From Quillaja saponaria (lineage: Eukaryota > Streptophyta > Magnoliopsida > Fabales > Quillajaceae): 64,000 nucleotides of DNA. The notes under the pieces were generated by a model. That model worked only from the letters and a program-made list of their open reading frames with translations, was not told the DNA's origin and did no database searches. Location: positions 10,310,001 to 10,374,000 of the forward strand of contig CM055613.1 in assembly GCA_029379385.1 (NCBI GenBank), read 5' to 3'. The position numbers were made by a program, and so were the translations under genes. This document shows positions 1 to 10,581 of this stretch, in pieces (positions within the stretch are counted from its first letter, which is position 1; the number at the start of each line of letters is the position of its first letter).

Positions 1-3000
1 CGAATGGCACCAAAGGATTCCTATGAAAAAAAATATATATATATTATCATTTCAAAGCTCCCTGCCTTCCACCCGTGGGATTCTTCAGGTCATCAGAATG
101 ATATATTGAATCAGGATGTAAACTTTTCATTTCCATAAGTGAACAATATTATTTCTTTATGATACAGATATACCTCGGCAATTGAAGCAGCTACTGCAGC
201 TGCAGCTTGAGTCTTATGAGAAAGTTCACGAAGGAACCGACCAAATTTACGTACAGCAACAGAAATAACCGGGACAACCACCAGTGCCAACACTAAATAA
301 AACGGCCGAGTAAAGAAAATAAAACAAAATAAATATACAAAATAAAATTAAAGTGAATGCAGAGAATTTGCACAACAATGAGAATGTAAGTGAAATTCGA
401 TATTTACTACTTCTACTATCAGTTTCTCACATGTTAACTTCCATGATGTTGTAAACATGAAGCCAAGACCAATAAATGCAGTTGCTAGATTCCTCAGGGC
501 CTCGGAAAGATTGGTAGTTGCAGCATTTTTTATGATCTGTGTATCCTCAGATAGCCTACTTAAGAGTTCCCCAGTTCGAGTAACATCATAGAATGCTATC
601 TCCTGCAGAACACATCACTGATAAGAAAGAAGGTTCTTATTCTGAGGAGAGAGAAAGCAGAAACCTAAACAGTAAGAAGTTCATTATCTAAGCGATCCCA
701 AAGTGCCAGAAACGAATAGATAACAATTCAAGATTCTTAATTACAATAATGCTTTACCTGGCTTATAAGGTGACTAAATAGTTGCTTTCTCAACCGAGCA
801 ACAACCCTTTCACTAGCAGAAGAAAACAGCCATGCACGAATTGCTGTGCAAAGTGAACTGAAAATCCAGAAAACTCAGTAAAAACATATATGATAGGAGA
901 AATACAAATGACTAAACTTTACTTGAAATGAGTCTTTGCTAATAGAATGCAAAGTTATAAAAGAGCTAGGCCCTAAAAATAGAACACCGTATTACTTTCT
1001 GAAATTACAGTATAGAAAAGTGTAGTGTCATCAAAGCTTACAATTACAACAGTTCTACATTGCTCACATTATTATTTTTATCAATACAGTGATCATATCC
1101 TTGTTATCAAATATGTGGAAGTAATGAACTAGCAAAAAGAAAATATGTGGAAGTAAAGAAGGTAGCACATATGTACGAAGCAACCAATTAGTGAGTTCTG
1201 TTCTTGATAATCAATTGAGAGCTAAGCAAGCAAGGGGCATACCCAACTACAACAATCAGAAAGATACTTAGTATGGTGTTATTGACAGCATCTAAAGCTT
1301 CAGCTTTCTGTTCAGGAGTGTCGATATCTCCTGATACAATGTCAATTATCTTCCCACCAAATTTTGGCTGCAGCAAAAAGAAATCCATGTTTCTCAGAAA
1401 TAAAACACCAAGCTAGCTTGAAAACTGGAAAATAGAAGGATAGTGTTTCCAATAAATAGGAAAAAATAAATATGTCACTAAAGCAAAAAATACATACAAT
1501 CAATATACTTGATGTGGAAGCAAACAACAGAGCAACTGTGGCAATTGCCAACTTCCCAGCATCGGGCTTTGCCTATTATAATAAAGGAAACGTCAACAAC
1601 TTGAGACTCTATTTCTGTAGTTCTACTTCAACCAAAGAAATGGATGGCAAGCTATATCCACTTACAAGTGAAAGCACTCGACCGAATCCCACATTTGCAG
1701 CCTAATATTTCAAAAAGTTAGTGTGTCTACATAAATCGGTTACTTTTGAGGGGAAAAGAACTTTAAGGATTATCATAAATTAACCATACTTACCGGCACT
1801 GCATCCCCATGTTCAAGGTCTGTCAATTGACCATCTGTTGAGGCATCATTCCTCTTTCTCCCAGCCTGTTTGTTGATGAATGTTATAGGAAAATCAGTTT
1901 CACGTGAACTTTATGTCTTTACTCATCAAAGAAGAAGCATAATTGTACGATCAGGACATATAAATAGTTGCACAAAACACCTTAAGTTAGAAACACATAA
2001 ATGATTCACATTTCCTTATGTAGTGGTGAAAAACAGTGAACTTTCTCCAGTATTATTAGCATTCAGGAAGCAAGTTCAATGTAAGACAAGAACTAAAAAA
2101 TCGCCTAAAAATTTGTTCTATGAGATTAAGACAAGAAATTTAGTGTTTTCAGAAGCCGTCATAAAGAAAAGTTTCCCAAGCACAACAATATTCTTCTAGG
2201 GAAAAAAGCTTCTCTCCTACTTTGGAAATGAAAAGCTAAAGAAATAAAACAGTATCTTGGGAATCAAGATTGTTTTCTGAAAAAATTTAAGGTACAGTTT
2301 TCCATATGATTTCAAATTTAGAGTCATATTTTAGGGTGGACTTATCACAACCAAATTTTTAGGGCCACAACCTAATAAATGCAAGTATAATGAAATGCCA
2401 ATTTTTCCCCTTAATGATTTAATATAATGACAAAATCAAATAAATATAACCAGTAATTAATACTAGCGCATTCTTCCTCCCTCCATATCTCTCCTATTGC
2501 CTGCAACTAATGTTTATTTTCCTTCTGTTCTAATCGTTGCCGTGTGATGATATAATAATTCATAATGGTACAGTGGTAGTGATGGGATTGGGATTGGTCA
2601 TGGCATATATAGGAGGCTCATAAGTCATAACTTAAATTTCAATTGACTCAAAGAAAGATGAGTCGATACCAGAGTTAAGGATTAAAGTAGAACTCACCCA
2701 AAAGCTAGCTACTGGGAGGAGGGTGCTCTTCTTATAACCTCATATTAAGTTGCCTATACAACCAATGGGGGACAATTGCACATACAACCAATGGCCCATA
2801 ACAGTTTTGCTAGTTTCAAACTTTAGATTGTTAATTAGATTTCTGATTTGATTTTTTGACCACACCTACGAGTTCTCCGGCTCCAACACCTCCTCCATCC
2901 ACCAACATTGGACAAGTAGAGAGGGAGGAGTATTAATTACTGGTTAAGAGGTAGAATTGGCGTTTCATTTTATTTGCAACTATTAGGCTGGCCCTAAAGA

Positions 3001-3339
3001 TTTTGACTTCTGGCAATAAGGTCTATAGTTATATCTTAAAAAAATTGACACAGAACATGTCTATAATAATAACCCAGGTTTTACTCTCACAAAGCATGTT
3101 GTTCAATTCATCAGTCATCATTACCAGAAGGCCATGAAAACAAAAAACAATTGATCCAAACTCCAGATGATGACTATTGAAAGTCAGTGAGACACAGATA
3201 CGGACCACTACAAAACACAACCCAGTAAATTGTATGCGGGAAATAGAAACGGAAAAGAGCGTTGATGAGTCAGAAGAAAATGACTTACTCCTCGGTCCAA
3301 CAGAGGAACTCTATCACTTCCATTGCCATGGCCGTACAT
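1..3339 (-). CDS. ABCB27: ABC transporter B family member 27-like (ALS1/TAP2-like), 5' part
   Basis: Half-size ABC transporter of the plant TAP-like group. The Arabidopsis relative ALS1 sits in the vacuolar membrane and gives aluminium tolerance (family knowledge). Inferred coding exons, all minus: 3289-3339 (ATG at 3339, start [10 protein letters not shown]), 1794-1865 ([11 protein letters not shown]), 1666-1701 (AANVGFGRV), 1498-1572 ([10 protein letters not shown]), 1243-1367 ([14 protein letters not shown]), 758-857 ([20 protein letters not shown]), 431-602 ([20 protein letters not shown]), 174-292 ([14 protein letters not shown]) and 1-20 (ESFGAIR, cut by the window edge). All introns tested have GT/AG ends and reading phase is kept across them. 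Only the N-terminus and most of the transmembrane domain are inside; the Walker A, signature and Walker B motifs lie to the left, outside. Intron 1 is about 1.4 kb and carries a TIR element. No break is seen in the exons present. Confidence 0.93.
2336..3016. mobile_element. TIR element (MITE) inside intron 1 of the ABCB27-like gene
   Basis: About 130 bp at 2340-2475 reappears inverted at about 2925-3015. Shared landmarks are TTTAGGGCCA, the CCTAATA...TGCAA block, AATGAAA followed by CGCCAA or TGCCAA, and CCAGTAATTAATACT. The arms are diverged, roughly 70-80% by eye. No coding capacity is visible between them, so this is a non-autonomous DNA transposon relic. I could not define a clear target-site duplication. 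An LTR-like fragment lies inside it at about 2690-2800. Confidence 0.7.
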
Positions 3340-3600
3340 CCCTGATAATCGTCACTCCCAGTCCAACCAAAACGAAGACTGTCTGCTACAGAAAAAAAAT
3401 AAAAAATCTAATGGGTCTGGAAAAATATGTTATGGGTGCTTCCCCTTTTGGGTTAAAGGTTTCTGTTTTGCGAATGCGGAAGCAAAGGGTATAAAGATAG
3501 CATCAGCAAAAAGTGTGGTGGATTTGAGATTCTGAGCATTGACTTCAACAAGTCACTATTCAGTATTGCCCTCCATATAAGCACCCACTTCTTATAATAC
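3340..3600 (-). promoter_or_regulatory. Probable 5' UTR and core promoter of the ABCB27-like gene
   Basis: This is the stretch directly upstream, on the minus strand, of the inferred ATG at 3339. Read on the minus strand it holds TATA-like sequences, TATTATAAG near 3590-3600 and CTTATATGG near 3573-3581. The transcription start cannot be fixed from sequence. The open frames here have no family signature and are taken as chance. Confidence 0.35.
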
Positions 3601-4915
3601 GTCTCCCCCGTATACACCTTCCCTGAAAAATTTAGAAGTGAAAGTGCTACTGATCAAATCTTTTTTAGAAATTGTACCAAAAAAAAAAAAAATCTTTTTT
3701 AGCAATCAAATAATGTTTAGCTTCTTTACACATAATTTGATTTTTATTTTTTTTAATAATTCATTCATTTAGTTGTCGGAATTAAAAAATTTCCTCCTAG
3801 ACCAACCTCATACTAAAATTAAATTAAAAGAGATAAAACTAATTAAAAGTTAATTCCTTCTTCTTTTTTATACCTTGAAGTTTCTAAATCTAAGTCTAAC
3901 TTCTTTTAAAATTTTGCATGATATGTATATTCAAATTTAACCTATCATTTTTATTTTAAAACTGCGGTTAGTTTAGTAGTTGTGACATTCACCAACAGGA
4001 GAATTCAAATAATAAAATAAGAAGACATAATTTATAATTTTCATCACAAATAAGGGTGAAAATCTAAATAAAAATAAAAATAAATAATTTATGATTTTAT
4101 ACTTATAAAATATTAAGAACAAACATTGGTGATGAAATATGGAACTAAATTAAAAATAATAATAATAAATATGAGCATTAGCTAGCATTAATCAAGGTAC
4201 AAATATGATAACATGCGTACACTAAAATATAATTGATAATAACATATTTTTTTACTTAAAGCAAATAAAAAAAAAAAGTATAATTAAATTTACTTTCAAA
4301 AAATTATTAAATTTATATAGGCCTTATAACAATAATGTACATTATGTACTTGAAAATAGATACTATTAGAAACCAATGTAACTTTAGATCATGTACGTAT
4401 ATTCACTCAAAAATATATGTTTATTTAAGTCATTCAGTAAATGAATTATACAAAATATTTATGATTCTTTAAAGTCATACTATATTTGGGAAAGAAAACT
4501 TTTAAATGTCAACTCCAAAATTGTAAAGCCAACTGTCTAACTATTGAAAACAAATTTTAACGACTAAAAAAAAAGAGGCAACAAAATAAATTTTATGTTA
4601 CATAATATTCATAAACCAAAATTTTACTCCTAAATTGCTTGTTTTATTTATTTGTGAACATTTGGAGTTATAAAAATATCAATTATTGAATTAGGAGGCC
4701 CTTATTGCATATGTAATTAATCAATCAATGTGTATAATATCTATAAAAATAAATAAAGTATATGATTACAGCTTCTCCGTTAGAATGTAGGTTTTATGAT
4801 GACGAGAGAGCTCTCCCAAAATATCATTCCCTCCTCCATTTGCAATCTGTGCTTTAACTTTGATGAAGGTATTTTCCATGTGCTCGGAGATTGTGATAGT
4901 GCTAAAAAATCCTCC
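3601..4915. other. AT-rich intergenic spacer, no gene seen
   Basis: Very AT-rich sequence with poly-A and poly-T runs (for example near 3679 and 4268) and no open frame with a recognisable signature on either strand. I see no RNA gene or clear transposon end. Confidence 0.6.
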
Positions 4916-4919
4916 ATTT

Positions 4920-5560
4920 GATATCAGTTAGTATCAGAGCCACTTCAGCAATATTAGCGATGTGCTACCAAGAACTTTGAACCTTTACATAAGTGGGGGT
5001 GCATGTGATGGTCAGAAACTTAGCCCTACATTGATTGTGATTGGAATAATTTTAAATATATAAGGGGTGACTTTTCTTCTATACGCATTTTGGGAGATCA
5101 CATGGACTTTTCCAATAATAAGTTTGTGAGGCTTAGCAGGCTCAAAGTGAACAATAAATGACGTAAAAAGTAAAGCCGTGATATTTGACATTAGAGCCAC
5201 ACCGAAAATACATATTTCGTTGGAGTGATTTTAGATACATAAGAGGTTATATTCATTTCTTATTATACATATTTTGGGAGTCTACATAGACTTTTCAATA
5301 ACAAATTATTGAGGCTGAGTAAAATCAAAATAGATAATATGCGAAGTAGAAGGTAGGAACTACGACATTTGGTAGCAGAGCCCTAGTTATGTACCACTAA
5401 CGACTAAATGGGGATGGAGCTAACATCAATTTTAGTGATTTTGAATATATAAAGGATAGTTTTTCTTTCTTATTATACATGTTTTGAGTGGCCACATGGC
5501 ATTTTTGGAAACAAATTTGTGAGTAGTTAAAGTAGACAATATTTAATGGATAAATTGGAC
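4920..5560. repeat. Three degenerate tandem copies of an LTR-like segment
   Basis: Three diverged copies of roughly 200 bp follow one another. Each has a block like GTGATTTTAGATACATAAG, then TTCTTATTATACAT, a TTTTGGGAG-type block, then a CACATGGACTTTTC-type block and AAACAAATTTGTGAG. Copies start near 5035, 5223 and 5430. Between them are versions of a TGGTATCAGAGCC-type motif (TAGTATCAGAGCCAC near 4927, TTGGTAGCAGAGCCC near 5369). That motif resembles the tRNA-iMet primer-binding site next to plant LTRs. I infer decayed LTR or TRIM-like sequence; no gag or pol is visible. Confidence 0.5.
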
Positions 5561-7105
5561 CGTGACACAAAAGTCATACTTGTTTTGAAATGTTTGTATG
5601 AACAAGGCTTAATTAATGTTATCTTCCCCTTTCACAAAAGAAAATAGAGTTTGTAACTCAATTACTAACCTTTCTGTGAGAAAACAAACAATAAAGTACA
5701 TACATGACGTAGGCAATTACATCATCCTCAAGTATTTTTTGGGAATGTCACATGATGCATTGGCTGAGCTGGTTTGGTCCATAGGGGTTCCCACTCAGAG
5801 AAAAGAAAGCAAATAAGTACAACAACTAGATCCATATTATCATTGGGGCGTGATAATTTTTAATCGGCTTCGCCAATGAATGTAACGCCCAAATGACAAA
5901 AGTTAAAGTATGCTAGATACAAAATTTTGGGCCTACCATGATACTTGCTATCTAAAGCTAACAAATTAGATACAATTATTTATCCATGTGTTAAGCTTAT
6001 GTGCACAACGCAAATTATTCACTACTATTTAACTATCTCTACACGAATAATAGGCTGAAAATATGTTGGCTTTGGAACTATTAGGATGAGTTATGACGCT
6101 CTTTCACAATTTTAGAAGACCTACATACCATTCAATTATTAACTACATATTCTAATATATACAACTACTCTATTCCTGAACTAAAAATAATATTTTGTTT
6201 AATTTATTTAAAAAAAAATTAATTACATACACAAAAATTACATACTTGTATGTTACGTCACCAAATAAAACATAAAAAAAATATTACAAACACCTTTTAT
6301 GATAATTTTAACATTTAATAGAACACATTAATATTTTTTTTTTTTTATAAATTACAATCAAATAACTTTATATTGTGAAAATCAAACTATCATTCTACAA
6401 ATTTTTATGTTCCTCGCACTATGTTACTTGTATTTGTGATAACCCAATCTATTGTGGGAGAGTTGACGTGTATTGAGTTTCATATCAAATATATAATGTG
6501 TTAATCTGAGCTATTTAAGAAATTTTAAAAAACGTTAATTATAGTTAATTCTTTTAGAGTCACGAAGACATGGTTTAGCCCATTCTATTATGTGAGCTCG
6601 GGAACATTTCATCTCATATTATGCATAGGTCTGGATGAAATATGTTACGTGAGGATTGCACATAGGCCTTGATGAAATATGTTATGTGAGGGTTACATGT
6701 GCCGAGTACACATAACTATTTATATAATTTATTACTAAATTAAATTATAATTTATTATAAATTTATATATAAATAAATATAAATTATATAATAATATAAA
6801 ATGAACTATCTGAAGAGCTTACTAGCCCATTTATGAAAATATTAAATTTTGCTTGTTTTATAAAACAAATTCACAATAAAGCTGAAACCAACTTGTTGAC
6901 ACCCTGTTTAAGACAGTAGAGTTCATAATTTAGTCTCCAGAAACGCCATCATTATCTAATAAAGAAAATTGTACCCTCCACTTTTTATTTTCCATTTATG
7001 TTTGTTTATCATTTACCAGTACAGAAAAATACATTATCTTTCGGTTTTTAATTGTATTTTTTGTACTTTTTTGGGTTCAATTTTCATGTCTATTTGAGTT
7101 TGTTT
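5561..7105. other. AT-rich intergenic spacer with a short internal duplication
   Basis: No gene seen. Around 6630-6710 a short segment (GATGAAATATGTTA followed by GTGAGG) occurs twice in tandem, about 40 bp apart, inside what looks like a transposon fragment. The rest is AT-rich sequence without coding signatures. Confidence 0.5.
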
Positions 7106-7111
7106 TGTGAT

Positions 7112-7182
7112 GGCCCAAGTTTATTCCCAGCCCAATCTCATTATATTGAAAAGGTCCAGAAAATGTAATTGGGTTAAGCCCA
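7112..7182 (+). promoter_or_regulatory. Cluster of site II (TGGGCC/T) elements upstream of the PPR gene
   Basis: Three TGGGCC/TGGGCT motifs, read on the minus strand, lie at 7112-7117, 7129-7134 and 7177-7182, within 175 bp of the ATG. Site II elements bound by TCP factors are common in promoters of plant genes for mitochondrial and housekeeping proteins. The motifs are seen directly; their function is inferred. Confidence 0.55.
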
Positions 7183-7285
7183 TTTAATTCCGTTTGCCCC
7201 TGACCCAGTGACCCCTTTTAGGTTTCTTCATCTTCTTCTTCTTCGTCTTCACCGGCTACATTGTCTTCACTATCTCTCCCTAAAA

Positions 7286-8881
7286 ATGCCGCCATTACAG
7301 TCTCTGCAAATTCGGAGGCTTTTACTTCGATGTATATCTATCCCTTCATCATATCATTCTCCCTCTTATTTGGGTCAACCTTATCGTCTCTTTACCTCAG
7401 GACCCTCTTCCTTTTCAACCAGTATCCACCATTTCCAACCCTCCAAGCTCTTCAATTTACCTTCACTTTCTCTCTCTAGAACCTTCTCATCGGAAACCTC
7501 CAAACCCATGAGCGAAACCGATTCAGAGGAACTAGATCCAGTAGCTCAGTCAATTTCTGGGGAGCTTCTCAAAGACCCGGACTCCGACCCAATCTCTGTC
7601 ACCCAACGTCTCCAACTCAACTTCTCTCACATCGTTCCAACTCCGACCCAGGTCCTTCGCACGCTAAATTTGTCACTTGAAGCTGGCCGTACAGTGTTAG
7701 GATTTAACCAATGGTTAGTGTCAAATCCTAATTTCACTCACACCGATGAAACCCTTTCTTATTTCATAAATTATTTCGGTCGGAGAAAGGATTTCAAGGC
7801 CACCCATGATATTCTTGTCAATGGCCGCGACATTGCTGGGCCTAAAACCCTGCAGTCAGCAATTGATCGACTTGTGCGAGCAGGGCGTCCCACCCAGGCG
7901 GTTTCTTTCTTCGAGAGGATGGAAAAAGATTATGGGTTTAACCGTGACAAGGAGTCTCATAAACTGGTAGTGGAGAAGCTTTGTGAAAATGGGTATGCCA
8001 GTTATGCTGAGAAAATGGTTAAGAGTTTGGCAAACGAGTTTTTTCCAAACGAATTGATATGTGATTTGCTAATTAAAGGTTGGTGTGTTGATGGGAAGCT
8101 GGATGAGGCTAGAAGGTTGGCAGGGGAGATGTATCGAGGAGGGTTTGAGATTGGAACAGTGGCATATAATGCTATTCTGGATTGTGTGTGCAAGCTTTGC
8201 AGGAAAAAGGATCCATTTCGGCTTCTTTCCGAGGTTGAGAAGGTGTTGTTGGATATGGACTCTAATGGGGTTCCTAGAAATGTTGAGACCTTTAACGTGC
8301 TGATTACTAATTTGTGCAAGATTAGGAAGACTGAAGATGCAATGAAGTTGTTTTACAGAATGGGAGAGTGGGGTTGTTACCCGAATGAGACTACATTTCT
8401 GGTTTTAACTAGGAGTTTGTACCAGGCTGCTAGGTTGGAAGAGGGAGATGAAATGATTGATAGGATGAAGTCTGCTGGTTATGATGAAGCTCTAGATAAG
8501 AAGGCCTACTATGGGTTTCTAAAGATTTTGTGTGGGATTGAGAGAATTGATCATGCTTTGAGTGTTTTTGCTAAAATGAAGGCAGATGGGTGCAAACCTG
8601 GGATCAAAACTTATGATTTGTTAATGGGGAAATTGTGTGCTCATAATCGTGTCGATAAAGCTAATGTCCTCTTCAATGAAGCCCAAAGAACAGGAATACC
8701 AGTGATACCCAAGGCATATAAGGTGGAACCTAGATATTTGAAAAAGCCCAAGGTTGTAAAGAGTGCAACAAAGAAGCGTGAGACATTGCCCGAGAAGATG
8801 GTAAGGAAGAGAAGACGTCTAAAAGAAATTCGTTTGAGTTTTGTGAAGAAACCATCACGAATGATGCGTCGAGCTTTCTGA
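7286..8881 (+). CDS. PNM1: Pentatricopeptide repeat protein, PNM1-like (mitochondria/nucleus)
   Basis: Intronless 531-aa P-class PPR protein. The open frame extends upstream to a GTG at 7208, but the first ATG is at 7286 in a good plant context (AAAAATGCC), so I start there. The first 70 or so residues are rich in Arg, Ser and Leu with almost no acidic residues, as in a mitochondrial presequence. Degenerate PPR units run from about residue 170 to 480, for example GTVAYNAILDCVCKL, NVETFNVLITNLCK and GIKTYDLLMGKLC. The last 35 residues are strongly basic (KMVRKRRRLKEIRL...KKPSRMMRRAF) and look like a nuclear localisation signal. Arabidopsis PNM1 is a dual mitochondrial/nuclear PPR protein that binds polysomes and TCP8. 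Length, basic tail and position next to a COBL5-like gene fit PNM1; the PPR family call is near certain, the orthology less so. Confidence 0.85.
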   Translation: MPPLQSLQIRRLLLRCISIPSSYHSPSYLGQPYRLFTSGPSSFSTSIHHFQPSKLFNLPSLSLSRTFSSETSKPMSETDSEELDPVAQSISGELLKDPDSDPISVTQRLQLNFSHIVPTPTQVLRTLNLSLEAGRTVLGFNQWLVSNPNFTHTDETLSYFINYFGRRKDFKATHDILVNGRDIAGPKTLQSAIDRLVRAGRPTQAVSFFERMEKDYGFNRDKESHKLVVEKLCENGYASYAEKMVKSLANEFFPNELICDLLIKGWCVDGKLDEARRLAGEMYRGGFEIGTVAYNAILDCVCKLCRKKDPFRLLSEVEKVLLDMDSNGVPRNVETFNVLITNLCKIRKTEDAMKLFYRMGEWGCYPNETTFLVLTRSLYQAARLEEGDEMIDRMKSAGYDEALDKKAYYGFLKILCGIERIDHALSVFAKMKADGCKPGIKTYDLLMGKLCAHNRVDKANVLFNEAQRTGIPVIPKAYKVEPRYLKKPKVVKSATKKRETLPEKMVRKRRRLKEIRLSFVKKPSRMMRRAF

Positions 8882-10580
8882 TCTCATTTGTACTTTTACT
8901 TCACCTTAATGAAATTATCAAGGTGTGCAATTTTTGCTCGAAGTTTCTCTTTTAAACCTAGATCAGTGCTTTTGATATTTTCTGTTGCTTTGTTATAATA
9001 TAACATCTTTAGAATAAATGTTTTTGTTCCAATGTAGTTCATTGCTTCACTTCATAGATCACATTCTAAACTGGAGAAAAGTCTACAGTTGTCAGAGTTT
9101 GGGTCATTGAACTTTTACTCCGTATAAATTTGTAACTACATGTTGTTTAGGTTTATCAGAAGGCTTGAAATGGTAACCAGTTGCAGCAACTTCCATGTCT
9201 GTCTTCTTGTATTATCTGAACTACTTTTGCAGCATTATATGGTTTATGCATGATCAATTCTTGATCTTTGAAATTGAATGCAGAAGACAATTATTGGAAT
9301 GCAGTAGTTCAATGATACAGAGTTTCATATTATTCTCTTCCTATTTTCCTTCCTTCTATCTGTAATCGTTTTACGTACTTGTTTAAGACATACTCTAATT
9401 GGCTATGATCAAGAAAGAAGTGGAGTGCTAGTCCCCGTTTGTTGATCATCTGTCCAGATCATATAGATGTACAAGGCGTGAAGTTTCAATCTTTTTCTCT
9501 TCTTTTACTGTATCTTGAATTACAGGATTCTGCTTTGGTATTAGCTGCAACGGTTTTGGATATTGAATTATTTTTGCAATCGCTGGAATGTATGTAATCC
9601 TATTTGTTTACTAGTACTAAGTTGCTCAAACGAGAGATATATCATCAAGAGAGCAATTGAAAAAAAGGATTCCTAGAAAGATTGAATACTGAACAGCCAA
9701 GAACTTAAAATCCTCAACTTTTGAGATATAGGCCAGAGATGCAATCAGTGGCTTAGGTCAAGCCATAACCATTAACAATGCATTGGATTAGTAAATGAAA
9801 TAGTGAAAAATTTAGATGAAATACATCTGATATTTATATTTTATTTTATTTTAAATTTCCCACTAAATATATTGAATTGAATTTTGTGGAATTTATTTGA
9901 GATATGTTACACAAGTTTTGTGAACTTTACCAAAAGCAAAAAACTCAAGGAATGAAAATTAAGAAAAATAAAATAAAATAAAACTACTTGAGTATGCCCA
10001 AACAGTTGATTAGGCTAGATATGATAGAAATATATTTTTTGATTTTATTCAATCTGTCAAACACAGCTTAAGCTCAAATGTTCTTCCAATACCTTGTATA
10101 ACCCATGTGTAGGGATAAGTTTCATTTTTAGCCACCATAAGATAAAACAATTTTCCCATCAAATTTCTCTATCTTGTTGGGAAGGATACGAGAGTTTTAG
10201 ATAATACTGAAAATAATGTCTTAGACCGAGATAAATAATGAAAAAGAATTTATATAGTCGATTTAAATAGTTTGAGACTTAAAATTTATTTAATTTAAGA
10301 TTTTTTAATCTCAAAATTAGCAGTGGAGACATTTACCGTGGTCGTAAAAATTTCCAAAAAATTAAAATTGAATAAAGATTAATACCAAAATTATACGCAG
10401 CCAATTTGAGTAATAGTTTGGCATTCAGCCTATGTTCAGGAATAAAAACACTAGGAACTTTCACACCCTCAATCCGAAACCCAATTATATCGAAACTCAC
10501 CCAACTCGCAATATCCAGCAAGCTCTTTATTTTGTTTCTAAGAGACTAGCTCTGTTATGTTTACGGGATTTTGGACACGA
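8882..10580. other. 3' flank of the PPR gene and intergenic sequence
   Basis: A polyadenylation-like AATAAA lies at 9013-9018, about 130 bp after the PPR stop. Beyond it I see no gene. Short open frames (for example minus 10333-10521) lack any family signature. Confidence 0.5.
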
Positions 10581-10581
10581 G

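Noticed and set aside
3177..3494. 105-residue plus-strand frame
   Set aside because: It overlaps the first exon and leader of the ABCB27-like gene on the opposite strand and has no signature.
7208..7285. Upstream extension of the PPR frame (26 residues)
   Set aside because: It begins at GTG, not ATG. The first ATG, at 7286, has a good context and yields a typical presequence.
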